Origin: Polychytrium aggregatum
Taxonomy: Eukaryota; Chytridiomycota; Chytridiomycetes; Polychytriales
Reading direction: 5' to 3'
DNA: 64,000 nucleotides
Assembly (NCBI RefSeq): GCF_025602895.1
Contig: NW_026516275.1
Location: forward strand, 168,695 to 232,694
Made by a program: the position numbers and the translations under genes. Positions 22,437 to 32,654 of this stretch are shown here, piece by piece; the stretch's first letter is position 1; the number at the start of each line of letters is the position of its first letter. Under the pieces are notes generated by a model. That model was given only the letters and a program-made list of their open reading frames with translations, was not told the origin of the DNA and did not search any database.

Positions 22437-25400
22437 ATGGGCAACCACCATTCCAAGCCGGGCAGCCCCGCCTCTGGCTCAAAGTCGTCGGCAATGCCAA
22501 AGAAACACTCGTCAAGCCAGCAGCCGTCCAGCAGCCCAAGCGCTGCCAAGTACAAGCACCTGGTTGTCCACAGCAGCGGCGGCATCCTCCCGCTGACGCT
22601 GCAATCCAGCCAAGTGCGTAAGCGTAGTTTGCAGACGGACTGGAGAAGCTCGGGATGGACATGGTGGGGTTTTGGGCGGCTGGCAAGGACAAGCTGTGCT
22701 CCGCAATGATTGCTCGACCTACCGTGATGATTGCTCGACTCGGTGTGATGATTGCTTGGCCTACCGTGATGATTGCTTGGCCTGCGTGGCTCTGGGATAT
22801 CTGGCATGTTGAGGCAGCGCCCTTCCTCGACACCCGGTGATATGCTTGGCCTGTGCGATACGGGCATGCCCCTGGCGGAGTAGCGGTCATCGTGGATCTG
22901 CCAAGCGCTCATCGGCCGGATGCAGCGGCTTCTGGACGATCGTGTGGGTTCCGTTTGCTCGCTTCTGATCCCCCCTTCTTCCCCTGTGTCTGCAGGAGCC
23001 GTCCAAGAACAGCAACAGCAGCAGCAACAGCAACAGCAGCAGCAGCGGCAGCGGCGCTGAGACTAGGCCCGAGGCCGGCCCCGACCCGCTGCAGTTGCCG
23101 GCCCTGCAGCAGATCACCCCACTGTCGAACTCGGTGCTTGCGCCGCTCACGACCGAGTGCTCGCGCTTTTACATGCCGTCTCTGTACGATCTCGGCAGCA
23201 GCAGCAAGCCCCAGAGTCCGCCAGCGCAGGCGAGCGAATGTATGTATAGCGGCCGTCGGAAGCATCGGGGGCATCGGGGACATCGGGGGATGTGCGCAAG
23301 TCAAATCGGCGATGCGATGCGATGCAATGGCGATGCGATGGCTTGGGCTGTCCCATTCCATCTCGCCGTTTGTACATTTGATTGTTTGCACATCCCACCC
23401 ATCGACCCCTCCCGTATGCACCAACCTCGTCCTCAACACCATCTCCCCCCCCGTCCACTGCACCGGCATTCCGCTCCCATCGCACCCATCCCGCCGTGCG
23501 CATCGCTGCCAACGTGCGGCGGGTCACACGGCGGTGTGCCGCTCCTGTCCGGGGGCGGCCTGCTCGCCGCTGTTCGCTCGGCCGCACATAGAGGCTGTCG
23601 CCTGCCGCTCGTCCTCCCCATCGCCTGTCTGTCTGCGCCGTCTTGCATCGTCTCTTTTATCGCCCCGCTCCGGCTCCGTCCTGCTCGATTTTACTTTGCC
23701 TCGCTTCTCACCCCGCCTTCGGCTCTGCCCCCTTGCAGTCCAGCCCTGTCCCGACCAGGCTTCCCTGTCCTGTCCCGTCCCTGCCGCTGGACCACAACAG
23801 TCCCTCGAATCTGCCGCCTCCGCAGAAGCCTCGACCCCATCTGCTCCTGCTGCCTCGTCTGCAGCAACAGCCTCCCTTGGACCCGCAACCTCCCACGACA
23901 GCGTTGTCTCGGTCGACTCCATCACCTCGTCGATCGAGCTTGTCTCCGCTGTGCCTGAGCCTGTTTCTGCATCTTCACCGATACCGCCTGCTCCCCTCCA
24001 AGCGCCGCCGTCCTTCCTGGATTTTGTTAGCAGCTTGACCGGCTTCCGCCCCCCGAACCCCCCGGAGCCATCGGAGCCGTCAGAACCGTCAGAACCCCTG
24101 GAGCCTTCGCGGAATTCATCATCCACAGAACGCCCATTTGCCCCTGCACAAGCCTTGATGTCCGCAACCATCACCGAGAATGTCCTGGCACACTATGCGA
24201 GCCCCGGTATCTCGCCCACAAGCTCCCCCGAGCCGTCAAAACCGTCGACCGGTATGCAGCTCGCCCCCGGTGCCGATGGTCTGCCGATGGCCGTGTTATA
24301 TTTCATTGGCATCGCATTTCACGCTTTTGCACTCACACTTTAACGCTTTGCATCCAAATTTGCTTGACCCCAGGATACGACGACGTCCCAAAGCCAAAGA
24401 CGCCTCCGCCGACACCCCCGTTTCCCGACCAGCCTCTTGCCACCAATCGCCAGACGCCTTCGCGCCTGTACTTCACCGTCGTCGGCAGCGACGTTGACAA
24501 CTACACCTCCGAGAGCACCGACAGCGACGAGGACGCCACCACCAACAGCGCCAAGCTCGAGTATTACGCCGAGGCAGCCCGCCAGGCGGCCCTCGAAACC
24601 ACCCAGTGGTTTTCAAGCTCGGACCGCAAAGACAGCAGCGCCAGTACCCGCAGTGGCTCGTCCATCTCCTCGTCGATTCCTGTCCGACCCATGTCAGTAG
24701 ACCAGGCTCCACATGAGCGGCTTCGTCCGCGCGGCTCCCTCGCCAGCCGCCGGTCGTCGTCGGTCGGCTCCAACCGTGGCCTGCAGCCGCCGCGCCTCAA
24801 CCTCAGCAACGTCAAAGCCCAAGGCGCCAAGGAGGACAGCCCCAACTCGGGCAGTAGCAGCAAGCCTGGCACCCGCCTTTCCCGACTGGGCGCACAGCTC
24901 CACCTGGATCAACTGCCCATCTGGCTGGAGACTCTGTGTGCCATGGATCCATCCGAGTGCGCCAAGCGCCTCCGCTCCAACTTTCGCGATCTGGAGGAGT
25001 ATCAGTCCGAAAACCTCAGGTCCGACTCGAAGCGCTTTCTCTCGGGCATCTCGAGCGAGCGTGAGAACCTTCGCCGCAACCGGTACAACGACATTGTCCC
25101 CTTCGACTGCAATCGGGTCGTGCTCAAGACGCTCTCGAACGGATCCGACTACATCAACGCCTCGCCCATCACGCTCCGCCACTCGGGCCAAGTTGGCTAC
25201 ATTGCCACCCAGGGCCCGCTCGCCCAGACCTTTGGCGAGTTCTGGCAGATGGTTTGGGAGCAGCACTCACGCGTCGTGGTCATGCTCACCAAGGAGGAGG
25301 AGCGCGGCCGCATCAAGTGCCACAAGTACTGGCCCGACTCGGTTGGCCGGCCTCGCAAGTACGAACTCGGCATGGGCGTGCTCTCGGTCGAGCTGTTGGA

Positions 25401-26310
25401 GGAACGGCTGGTATCGATGCCGCTGTTCCCGGACGTGACCCCGACCACGGCCAAGGACGACGGCGACAGCCTGAGGAGCGCCGGTGCCCTCAGCCTCGAG
25501 TCGCCCGAGCACTCGACCGTCCAGCGCGACTTTCGCCTGTCGCTCGTCCAGAACGGCCAAGAGTCCGAACGACGGGTGACCCAGCTCCACTTTACCGGCT
25601 GGCCGGACCGCAAGCGCAGCCATTCGAACGTTGTGCTGGCGCTCATCGAGCAGGCCAACTCCCTGCAGAGCAGCTACGCTGGCGAGGCCGCTCCGGGTCC
25701 GATTGTGGTGCACTGCAGCGCCGGCTGCGGCCGCACCGGGGCGTACATCTGCATCGACAGCGTTCTGCGCCAGCTGCGGCGGCTGCCGCAGTCCCTGCGC
25801 AGAGAGCAAGCCGACGACGCCATCTTTCGGACCGTCAAGCGCCTGCGGGACGAGCGCATCGGCATGGTCCAGACCTTTGACCAGTTTGCGTTCTGCTACG
25901 AAGCCGTCGTCACACAGCTGGGATACTGGCAGAAGGGATACGACCGCCCCAACGATAACGATGCCGACGACGGCCTGGCGCTGGACAGCCAACTCGCCGA
26001 GCCGGCGCCCACCACGCCGCGCCCCAGGCTGGTGATTGCCGCCGACCAAGCCAGCAGCGACGACTCTGCAGGCGACGCCCACGAAGACCTGGCCGCCAGC
26101 AAGAAGACGGGCAAGTTCAAGGGCAAGGCGCGGCTGGTGACCGTCAGCCCCGACGAGGTTGTGATGCCGCAACCACGATTCAAGGCCCGTCTGCTGCGCG
26201 AGATGCCCGACTCGCCGCTGGAGCTGTCGACACCGTCGACGCCGAGCGGCGAAGAGCGGTCGTTCTCGTGGGACCAGGTGCAGATCGTCTCACGCAGCCA
26301 TGAGGAGTAG
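22437..26310 (+). CDS. Classical protein tyrosine phosphatase with N-terminal myristoylation motif, 4 exons
   Basis: Exons 22437-22613, 22996-23239, 23739-24251 and 24374-26310 sum to 2871 nt, 956 aa. The first residues, MGNHHSKPG, match the N-myristoylation consensus (Gly2, Ser6), suggesting membrane attachment. A ~500-residue Ser/Pro-rich disordered segment follows. The catalytic domain covers about residues 515-865: [10 protein letters not shown] (pTyr-loop region), DYINAS, the WPD loop at 721-723, and the signature [10 protein letters not shown] with catalytic Cys759 and Arg765; [13 protein letters not shown] is the Q-loop helix. All catalytic residues are present, so it should hydrolyse phosphotyrosine. 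Fungal relatives (Pyp1/Pyp2, Ptp2/Ptp3) switch off stress-activated MAP kinases; whether this one does is unknown. The tail is acidic/basic and unstructured. Confidence 0.92.
22707..22792. repeat. ~20-bp minisatellite in PTP intron 1
   Basis: Four imperfect copies of a unit resembling cctaccgtgatgattgctcg, wholly inside intron 1 (22614-22995) of the tyrosine phosphatase gene. Confidence 0.85.
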
Positions 26311-27685
26311 ACGGCCAGGACCATGTTCGCAAGCACCTCCATCGCGGTTGCAGTTGAAGTTGAAGTTGAAGTTGAAGTTGAAGTTGTACTTGTACTTGTC
26401 GCCGCCCCCTGACTATTCTTTCCCCTGATCGTTCCCACTCATCATCCTCGCCATTTGGTCACTCCTTCATCGATTCATTTCATTCTTCTCTCACATGGCT
26501 CTCCAAGCATTCGACGGCGGCATGTCCGTTGGTCCTCCGGCCTGTTTGTGCTCTACTCTGTTCTGCTCTGCTCTGCCCTGCACTGCTCTGCCCATCCCTG
26601 CTGCGTGTCTGTCTCCCCTCCCCTTAGAAGTCCACACATGTCGTTTCCTTTTCCTAGAGTGGTGCACCAACGCAGCCCGTTTTCCCTTCGAGATCCGCCC
26701 CAGTGCACAAAAACCATTTTTTCTTGCAAAATGAGACAAGACAACACCGCCCCTGTCTTTGAGCCAGGCCTTCTGAATAATGAATATACAAACGTCCCTT
26801 CACTTCACTCACCGCTCTCGGAAACCCTTTCCCCCCTCCCCTCCGAACAATGTCACGACTGAGTCTGGTTTGTTGCACTGGCAGCGGAGCAGCGTTCCTC
26901 CGATCCGGCGACAGCGGAAAGTAGCAGCGATAGCCACGCTCCCACACCGTCTTCCTCAGAGGGCACCGACACTCGCCGCCTGTGCATGGTGATTTGATCT
27001 TCGCATAGAATGAGACCTCGACAGGGTGGATCATTTTTGCCATATCAAGGTCAATTAATATGCGGTTGCCGTTGCCGCTGCCGTTGCCGCTGCGGCTGCG
27101 GATTTGATGTGGGTGGGCGGTGAAGGTGGAGGTGGTGGTGGTGGTGGAAGGAATGGGGGGGGATATGCGACATTATGGGTTGCGAGAAGGGCTCGGCTCA
27201 CGATGCGATGGATCAATGGGGCTTGTGGGAGACGCAGCGGCCACACCCAGGAGCCATTGTCCGAGTCGCTCTGATGGGCACAGCGGGGGATCGCGAGTGG
27301 GCGAGGAGTGAGGCGAGCAGATCAAGATATGGAGGGAACAGATCAAGAACGGGGCGAATGGATCAGGAAGCCAAAGAAATTCGTCGGTCACCGGACCAGC
27401 GCGGTCCATATGCCCCAAAGAGGCAGGATGAAATGCATTCGGCACATTGACACACTTGGGCAATGTTGGTCGGCCGTCTGGGCTCGGTCAACGGTGACGT
27501 GGCCAGATCGATCGGCGACGACGGTCGCAGACAGCTCCAGCTCGATGGCCACATCCGGCGCAATGGCCATTTGCAGCCCCACGAACCGATTCGGCGCAGC
27601 GCAGCGACCGAACACCTATTCCGGTTTGTGCATCCACTCGATAGGCTCATAGTGCTACTCGGGTCGAATTGATATTAACCATTGA
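26311..27685. other. Intergenic region between PTP and tRNA-Pro
   Basis: No supported protein gene in nearly 1.4 kb. It begins with the PTP 3' UTR, which carries a TTGAAG hexamer tract at 26353-26398, and later has gttgcc/gctgcc hexamer tracts at 27064-27100 and a gtggtg run at 27128-27148. Open frames in this interval carry no recognisable domain. Confidence 0.5.
26353..26398. repeat. TTGAAG hexanucleotide repeat
   Basis: About six copies of ttgaag passing into ttgtac variants, shortly after the PTP stop codon, probably within its 3' UTR. Confidence 0.9.
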
Positions 27686-27757
27686 GGGCTGATAGTGTAG
27701 TGGTAGCATACTTGCTTTGGGTGCAAGTGGTCGCGGGTTCAAACCCCGCTCGGCCCC
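27686..27757 (+). tRNA. tRNA-Pro (anticodon TGG)
   Basis: Full cloverleaf, 72 nt, no intron. Acceptor stem GGGCTGA pairs with TCGGCCC (one G-T pair), the anticodon arm is CTTGC-TTTGGGT-GCAAG with anticodon TGG, and the T arm is GCGGG-TTCAAAC-CCCGC. Internal promoter boxes are visible: A box tagtgtagtgg and B box ggttcaaaccc. The CCA end is not encoded, as is normal for eukaryotes. A T-run terminator follows. Reads proline CCA/CCG-type codons. Confidence 0.96.
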
Positions 27758-27767
27758 CAGCGATGTG

Positions 27768-27773
27768 TTTTTT
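27768..27773 (+). terminator. RNA polymerase III terminator (T6)
   Basis: Six T residues start 11 nt after the tRNA-Pro discriminator base, the standard Pol III stop. Confidence 0.8.
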
Positions 27774-29391
27774 CTTGCCCTGCCCAAATTCACTCAACTT
27801 CACTCCAACTCCCAGCTCTGCTTTTGCCATCCGCCTCCACTTGCCCTCGCGAGTTTACTGTGCTGCAAACCGTCCCCGTGTCCAGCGTGCCCACCAACAA
27901 AAAGCCAGCTCGGCCGTGCCCAGACAGCGTCCCGTGGCCGGTCCCTTTCTCTTTTTCCTTTGACTCCAGGCTCACACAGACGCGTGCGGCGCCACATGAA
28001 AAAAGAAAGGCTTCTGTCCCCGTTACTTGCTTGGTTGGGTGTCCACCGCTGATTTCCTGGGCATCCAATCCGAGCATCCACGGACGAGCAGCCAAGCCCC
28101 AGCACTCGATACCCAGATGCTCCAATATGTCCAGCGCTTGAATGCCGAGTGGTGAATGCCGGGTGGTGAATGCCCGGCGGTGAATGCCCGGTGGTGAATG
28201 CCCTAATACCCCAATACCCCAATACCCCAATACTTCAATACCCCAATGCCTCAATACTCCAATAATCCGATACTTCGTTGCTTCAATCTGCCCAGGTCTC
28301 AAGACCGCCCCGACAGGTCTTCCCCATGTCTGCTGAGCAGCCTTCCCCCCGGGTATGGTCTCTGCCCGCGCTCGGCCCCCCTGCTTGGCTACTTGTCCTG
28401 CCCGGGCAATCGCACGCATGCTCCATGAGCCCCCAGTGGGCCTTGGTGCACCCAACAAGGCCGGCTTCCCCCGCTCCTTCTGCAGCGCAAGCGCAAATCC
28501 GAGCACGAAATGGACACCCGCCGGCACTCTTCGACTTTTGCGAGCTGCCCTCGGGACTGCCCGTCTTCGCTGTCTGCTCGTCTCGACTGCTTGGCCCGAC
28601 GCCCTCCAGTCGTCCGCCAGCTCGCTCTCCCCACACTCTTCGTGGTGGTGGTGGTTCTTTGCAGAGGTACGCTGTGGCTGCTGTATGCAGAAAGTCACAG
28701 CCTCGTCTGCAGCACCGTCCTCCGTCCTCCAGCCATTCGCCGCGATCGTCTCCTGTTTGCCGATGGGAAGAGACCCACCACCGGCTGTCCGTGGCCCGGA
28801 AAGGCGGCTGCTGGCTGGTCCACAGGACGAAACTTGTGGTTGCCGGGTGCTGCCGAGGGGCCAAAGCTCCCTCCGGCGTGTCTTTCCGCTTTACCGCCAA
28901 ACCCGCCCTGACTCTTGCCGTCATCCTGTCCCAGATCGGCGCTATGAACTAAGAGCCAAGCGACCTGCCGCCCGCCTCGTCTTGTCTGCCGTCTTGTTCC
29001 TCCCATCAGCGCCAATATCGTCAACGCCAAATATCACCAACGTCGGCTCTTCGCAATGTCTGGTGAGCCGACCTCCCTCCTTCCCCCCCATGCCGCCATC
29101 TGTCTCCCCGCCTCTCAGGAACATGGATTCCATCTGCTCGTCTCCGATAATGCATTTCCGCAGCGGGAAGGGGCCCTGGGCATAGTGCCTTCCCAGCCTC
29201 CCCCTCTCCCTTTGTCCGTGAATATCGCCGCTGAAGACCTGGCCGCTGACCATGCCGCACAATGCCCCGACTCTGTCAATCGCACCGTTTGTCCTTGGCC
29301 CGCCTTTCCGATGCGCCATGCGCATCGGCTCTCTCGGATGCGTGGAATCATAACCAAACTTGCACTGTGATGTCGTCGATGACCTCTCCAG
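27774..29391. other. Region upstream of the LRR-SH3 gene
   Basis: No gene is confidently supported, but the missing first exon(s) of the LRR-SH3 gene, with start codon and signal peptide, should lie in the right part. A candidate splice donor (ctggtgagcc) is at about 29063. Long open frames on both strands lack conserved content. A tandem-repeat block occupies 28140-28275. Confidence 0.4.
28140..28275. repeat. Compound tandem repeat: 14-bp gaatgcccggtggt units then 9-bp caatacccc units
   Basis: About five copies of a 14-bp unit (variants gaatgccgggtggt, gaatgcccggcggt) run directly into about eight degenerate copies of a 9-bp unit (caatacccc, caatacttc). The two families are unrelated in sequence and abut. 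Confidence 0.88.
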
Positions 29392-31843
29392 CCCACGACA
29401 GTACCGACTGCACTATCATTCGACCATGGCTCGCTCGCAGCGACTGCTGCTCCTCGTCTGCGGTGGAGTGCGTCCAAAACCGAATCGTTGGGCTGTGAGT
29501 CTCCTTGCCCTTTGCTCCGCCATGGCTACTTGATACATGGGCCGCCGTCACTTGTCCGGACACGATGCCTGCCATGTCGGCCAGACGACTAATGGCAACG
29601 ATGGGTTTGGATGATCTGCTCTGCTCTGCTCTGCTCTTGATCGGACTTTGGCCATCCCGCCGACCTCTTCTCGACTCCCAGATATCTGTCGAGCTCACAG
29701 CTGAGTGGGTCGATACCTGCGTTTATTGCAAAGCTTCAGAACTTGCAAGTCCTGTGAGTATTTGCACACCAACCGGGGGACGCTCGCCTCTGGATGGACT
29801 CACGGTGCCGATATATGCCCAAGCCGCATCCGCATATCGACATTGGCATGTGGGGCGGCACTTGCGAAGGTGTCGATGGCGCTGCTACTGGCATATTCCC
29901 CCCTATCTGCTGACAATGGCCGCCCCTTCTTCGACACCAAACTCACTGCTGCCTCGATCTCCAGCGATCTTTCCAACAACCGGCTCGTCGGAGCGATCCC
30001 CGCCGAAATTGGCGCGCTGCCGTCCCTCAAAACCATGTATGCCTGATTATCTGTCTATCTGTCTATCTGTCTATCTGCCTGTCTGTCTCCCGCGTCTGCT
30101 TCGAGTCTCCCACCCCCCTATCGTATTCGCCGCGAGATCCATAGATTGCTCCGGCTGCACCAGTCATTCATGGGGCTGAAGAGTCTCAAGTTGACATTGT
30201 TCTTGCTTGCTTGCCTCTCCATAGAAACCTCTCCAACAACAACATTAACGGAACCATCCCAGCCGAGATTGGCCGCCTTACCCGCCTCGAGAACATGTGG
30301 GTTGCACCGCCATGCTCCAGAGTAAAACCCCTGGACAAGACCGCCGATTCATTTGCCGTTGCTAATGCGGCCATCATTCGCTCTGCTCACAGCAATTTGC
30401 AGAGCAATCAGCTCTGGGGCCGAGTCGACCTAGACTGGTGGAATCTGACGGCCCTGCAGCAAGTGTGAGTAGTCCTGCCGCACCCACGCCCATGCTTGGC
30501 CGGTGGCATTCGCTGGGCTGCTGGGCGTTATCGCTGATGTTCTCCAATCCTGGCTCGGGCGGTGTCCTTGTTACCCGTCCGCTGACTCGGCCAAACCCTG
30601 CTCCCTCCCGCAATCGCAATCGCAATCGCAATCGCAATCGCAATCGGGCAGAAACCTTGACGACAACTCTCTCTGGGGAACGGTGCGCCTCAGACAGTGC
30701 TCATCCAACGAGACCCACGAACAAGCCGGCCTTGTGTGGAACTTTGGAGGACTGGACTGTTTCCAGACGACTGTCGCAAACCCAGCCGTCCTGCCCTCCA
30801 CCACCTCTGTCGCCCCGGCCCTGATGGGCTCCCCGACGGTAGCAGCCAGCTCCACCAACCCGGCTCCTTCGGGCCTGTTCTCGGACCCATACGGCGGACC
30901 CATGATCGCCCTGTGGATCCTGGCTGGAGTTGCCCTGATCTCCGTGGTCGTCTCGGTCGTTCATGTCTGGCGGAGACGACGCCTTCGCAAGCACCAGCTC
31001 GGAGAAGGCAAGCCAGAGGATCCCGAGCAAGCCCGGCAGACAAACTCGCTCGAGTCCCTGCCCACCCAGCCGAGCCTATCGTTGCAAAACCCATCACCGT
31101 CCCCGTCGCCATCGTCATCACTGGTGCCGTCGCCGCCGGCCGTTTCTCTGCCACCACCTTCATCCCTCCAGCCGTCTCCGTCGCCGCCACTGTCGTTCCT
31201 GCCGTCCCATCGATCGTCGCTGTCGTTCCTGCCATCCCATCGATCGTCGTACTCAGCCCGGAGTATCACTGCCCGTGACGGCGCTCACGGCACCCACGGA
31301 TCTGCCGGTCTGCTCAAATCCAGCTTTGAAAACTCCAAGCGGATTCGATCGATGGAGCAGCTGATTCTTCAAAAGTGCCTCAACCAGCTCGAGCTCTACC
31401 ACCAGCCCAACGATTCGGGTGAAAACCTGGCGCGGCTCTCGGTCCAGAGCGGCGTCAGCTCCATTCCGAACCGAAGCATCCGGAACTCGGCCTACAGCGA
31501 CCGCAAGCTCAACTTTTACCAGGCCATCGAGGCTCACGCCGGGAACGAGTCTGAGCTGGATCTGGAAGTCGGCGACTTGGTGATCCTGACGCAGTTTCTG
31601 GACAGCACGCGTGCCGAGGTATGTGGCTGGCGTGGGAATCCTGGTTCTTGAGAGCATCACGAACGGATGGGCCAAGACACTGCAGACGCATGGATCGTTT
31701 GCACAGTGGGCGGATCGTCTCTGGATGCAACTGCCCACTCACTCTGCCTCCATTGTCCTCCTCAGGCCATCAAGGAGAGCACCGGGGCGCTCGGTGTCGT
31801 GTACATCACCAAGATCCTCCCAACCACCCGCTCCATACCATAG
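29392..31843 (+). CDS. LRR - transmembrane - SH3-like receptor, 5' end not resolved
   Basis: Exons 29392-29494, 29682-29753, 29965-30036, 30225-30296, 30393-30464, 30652-31618 and 31766-31843; the visible part encodes 477 aa and needs an upstream exon ending in phase 1. The first exon has a plant-type LRR N-cap (DCTII...W...DCC...VECVQNRIVGL). The next four exons are each exactly 72 nt, phase 2, one 24-residue repeat each (LSSSQLSGSIPAFIAKLQNL; LSNNRLVGAIPAEIGALPSL). A single helix (IALWILAGVALISVVVSVVHVW) is followed by a basic stop-transfer, a Pro/Ser-rich linker with a duplicated SFLPSHRSS, and a C-terminal divergent SH3-like fold (FYQAIEAH, ESELDLEVGDLVIL, GALGVVYITKI) that lacks the usual Trp pair. 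Likely a surface receptor or adhesion protein; ligand unknown. The last intron (31619-31765) lies within the SH3-like fold. Confidence 0.78.
30610..30647. repeat. CAATCG hexanucleotide repeat in an intron
   Basis: Six copies of caatcg directly upstream of the splice acceptor of the penultimate exon of the LRR-SH3 gene. Confidence 0.9.
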
Positions 31844-32654
31844 TCCGCTTATCCCCCTCCCTGCTTCTAGACCTATAGCGTTCGCACTGGGCGCAGCCTC
31901 CGTATCATCGAGACCATATTCTCAACCTGCCTTCCTCCACCTCTCCGTCGAACCATCACCTTCCACCCTGTGGCTCAGCAGCACGTCCCGTTATTCTAAT
32001 TCGACACTACCCTATCCCTTCGATTCCCCCCCCCTTGATCTCGGGTTCGGCACGGCTTCTTTGCCTGCTGTGCATATTTGGTTGATCCAAACATGATGCA
32101 GCCGCAAGTACGGATGTCGCTTCCTCAGCCCCTTCCCCTCCCCCCCTCCTTTCCCTCATTCCTGCCAAGCCTGCAACACAGTGCATCCACCGAGACTCAC
32201 ACCGATACCTCTTGTGCCATCCTTTAATGACTCGCTTGGCAAAACCCGAATACCTCATTACCGCCCCGCCCCCTCCATTCCTCTCCCTTGCTATGCCTTT
32301 GGTCCCTATCCATCTCATCCGTGCGCGTCGTCCTCTTAGCGCTGGCAATCCTCGCTTTTCTTTCCTGCCCCGCACACCACCCATCTCTCCTGCCCAGTAT
32401 TTGTCGGAAGCAACAGAAAGATCACGATCTATTCGGTGAAACATGCGCTTTCTCGCCTTGGTCACCCCTCCCCGCTGCGGCTGGCTGTGTCTCGTCAAAG
32501 ATGTGCTCTACGCTCGTTGTCGTCGCTGCCGTCGCTGCCGTCGCTGCCATGAGGGCCCGGATGCACATCTGACCATCGATCTGGTCGTCGATTTGGATCG
32601 GCAATCGGTGCCATCAAACTTGGTCGTGTCTTGCCTCGCCGCCGCCAGGGCCAG
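31844..32654. other. Convergent 3' region between LRR-SH3 and FASTK-like genes
   Basis: Pyrimidine-rich, no supported gene. Holds the 3' UTRs of both convergent neighbours. A cgtcgctgc trinucleotide-like run is at 32518-32550. Confidence 0.5.

Noticed and set aside
27790-28952. Long open frames on both strands upstream of the LRR gene
   Set aside because: They overlap each other and a tandem-repeat block, and none shows domain content; the true first LRR exon may be nearby but cannot be picked.
29426-29494. Start of the LRR gene at ATG 29426 (MARSQRLLLLVCGG), which looks like a signal peptide
   Set aside because: It is in the wrong frame; the adjacent frame gives a textbook LRR N-cap (DCC, VEC, NRIVGL) and joins the next exon in phase.
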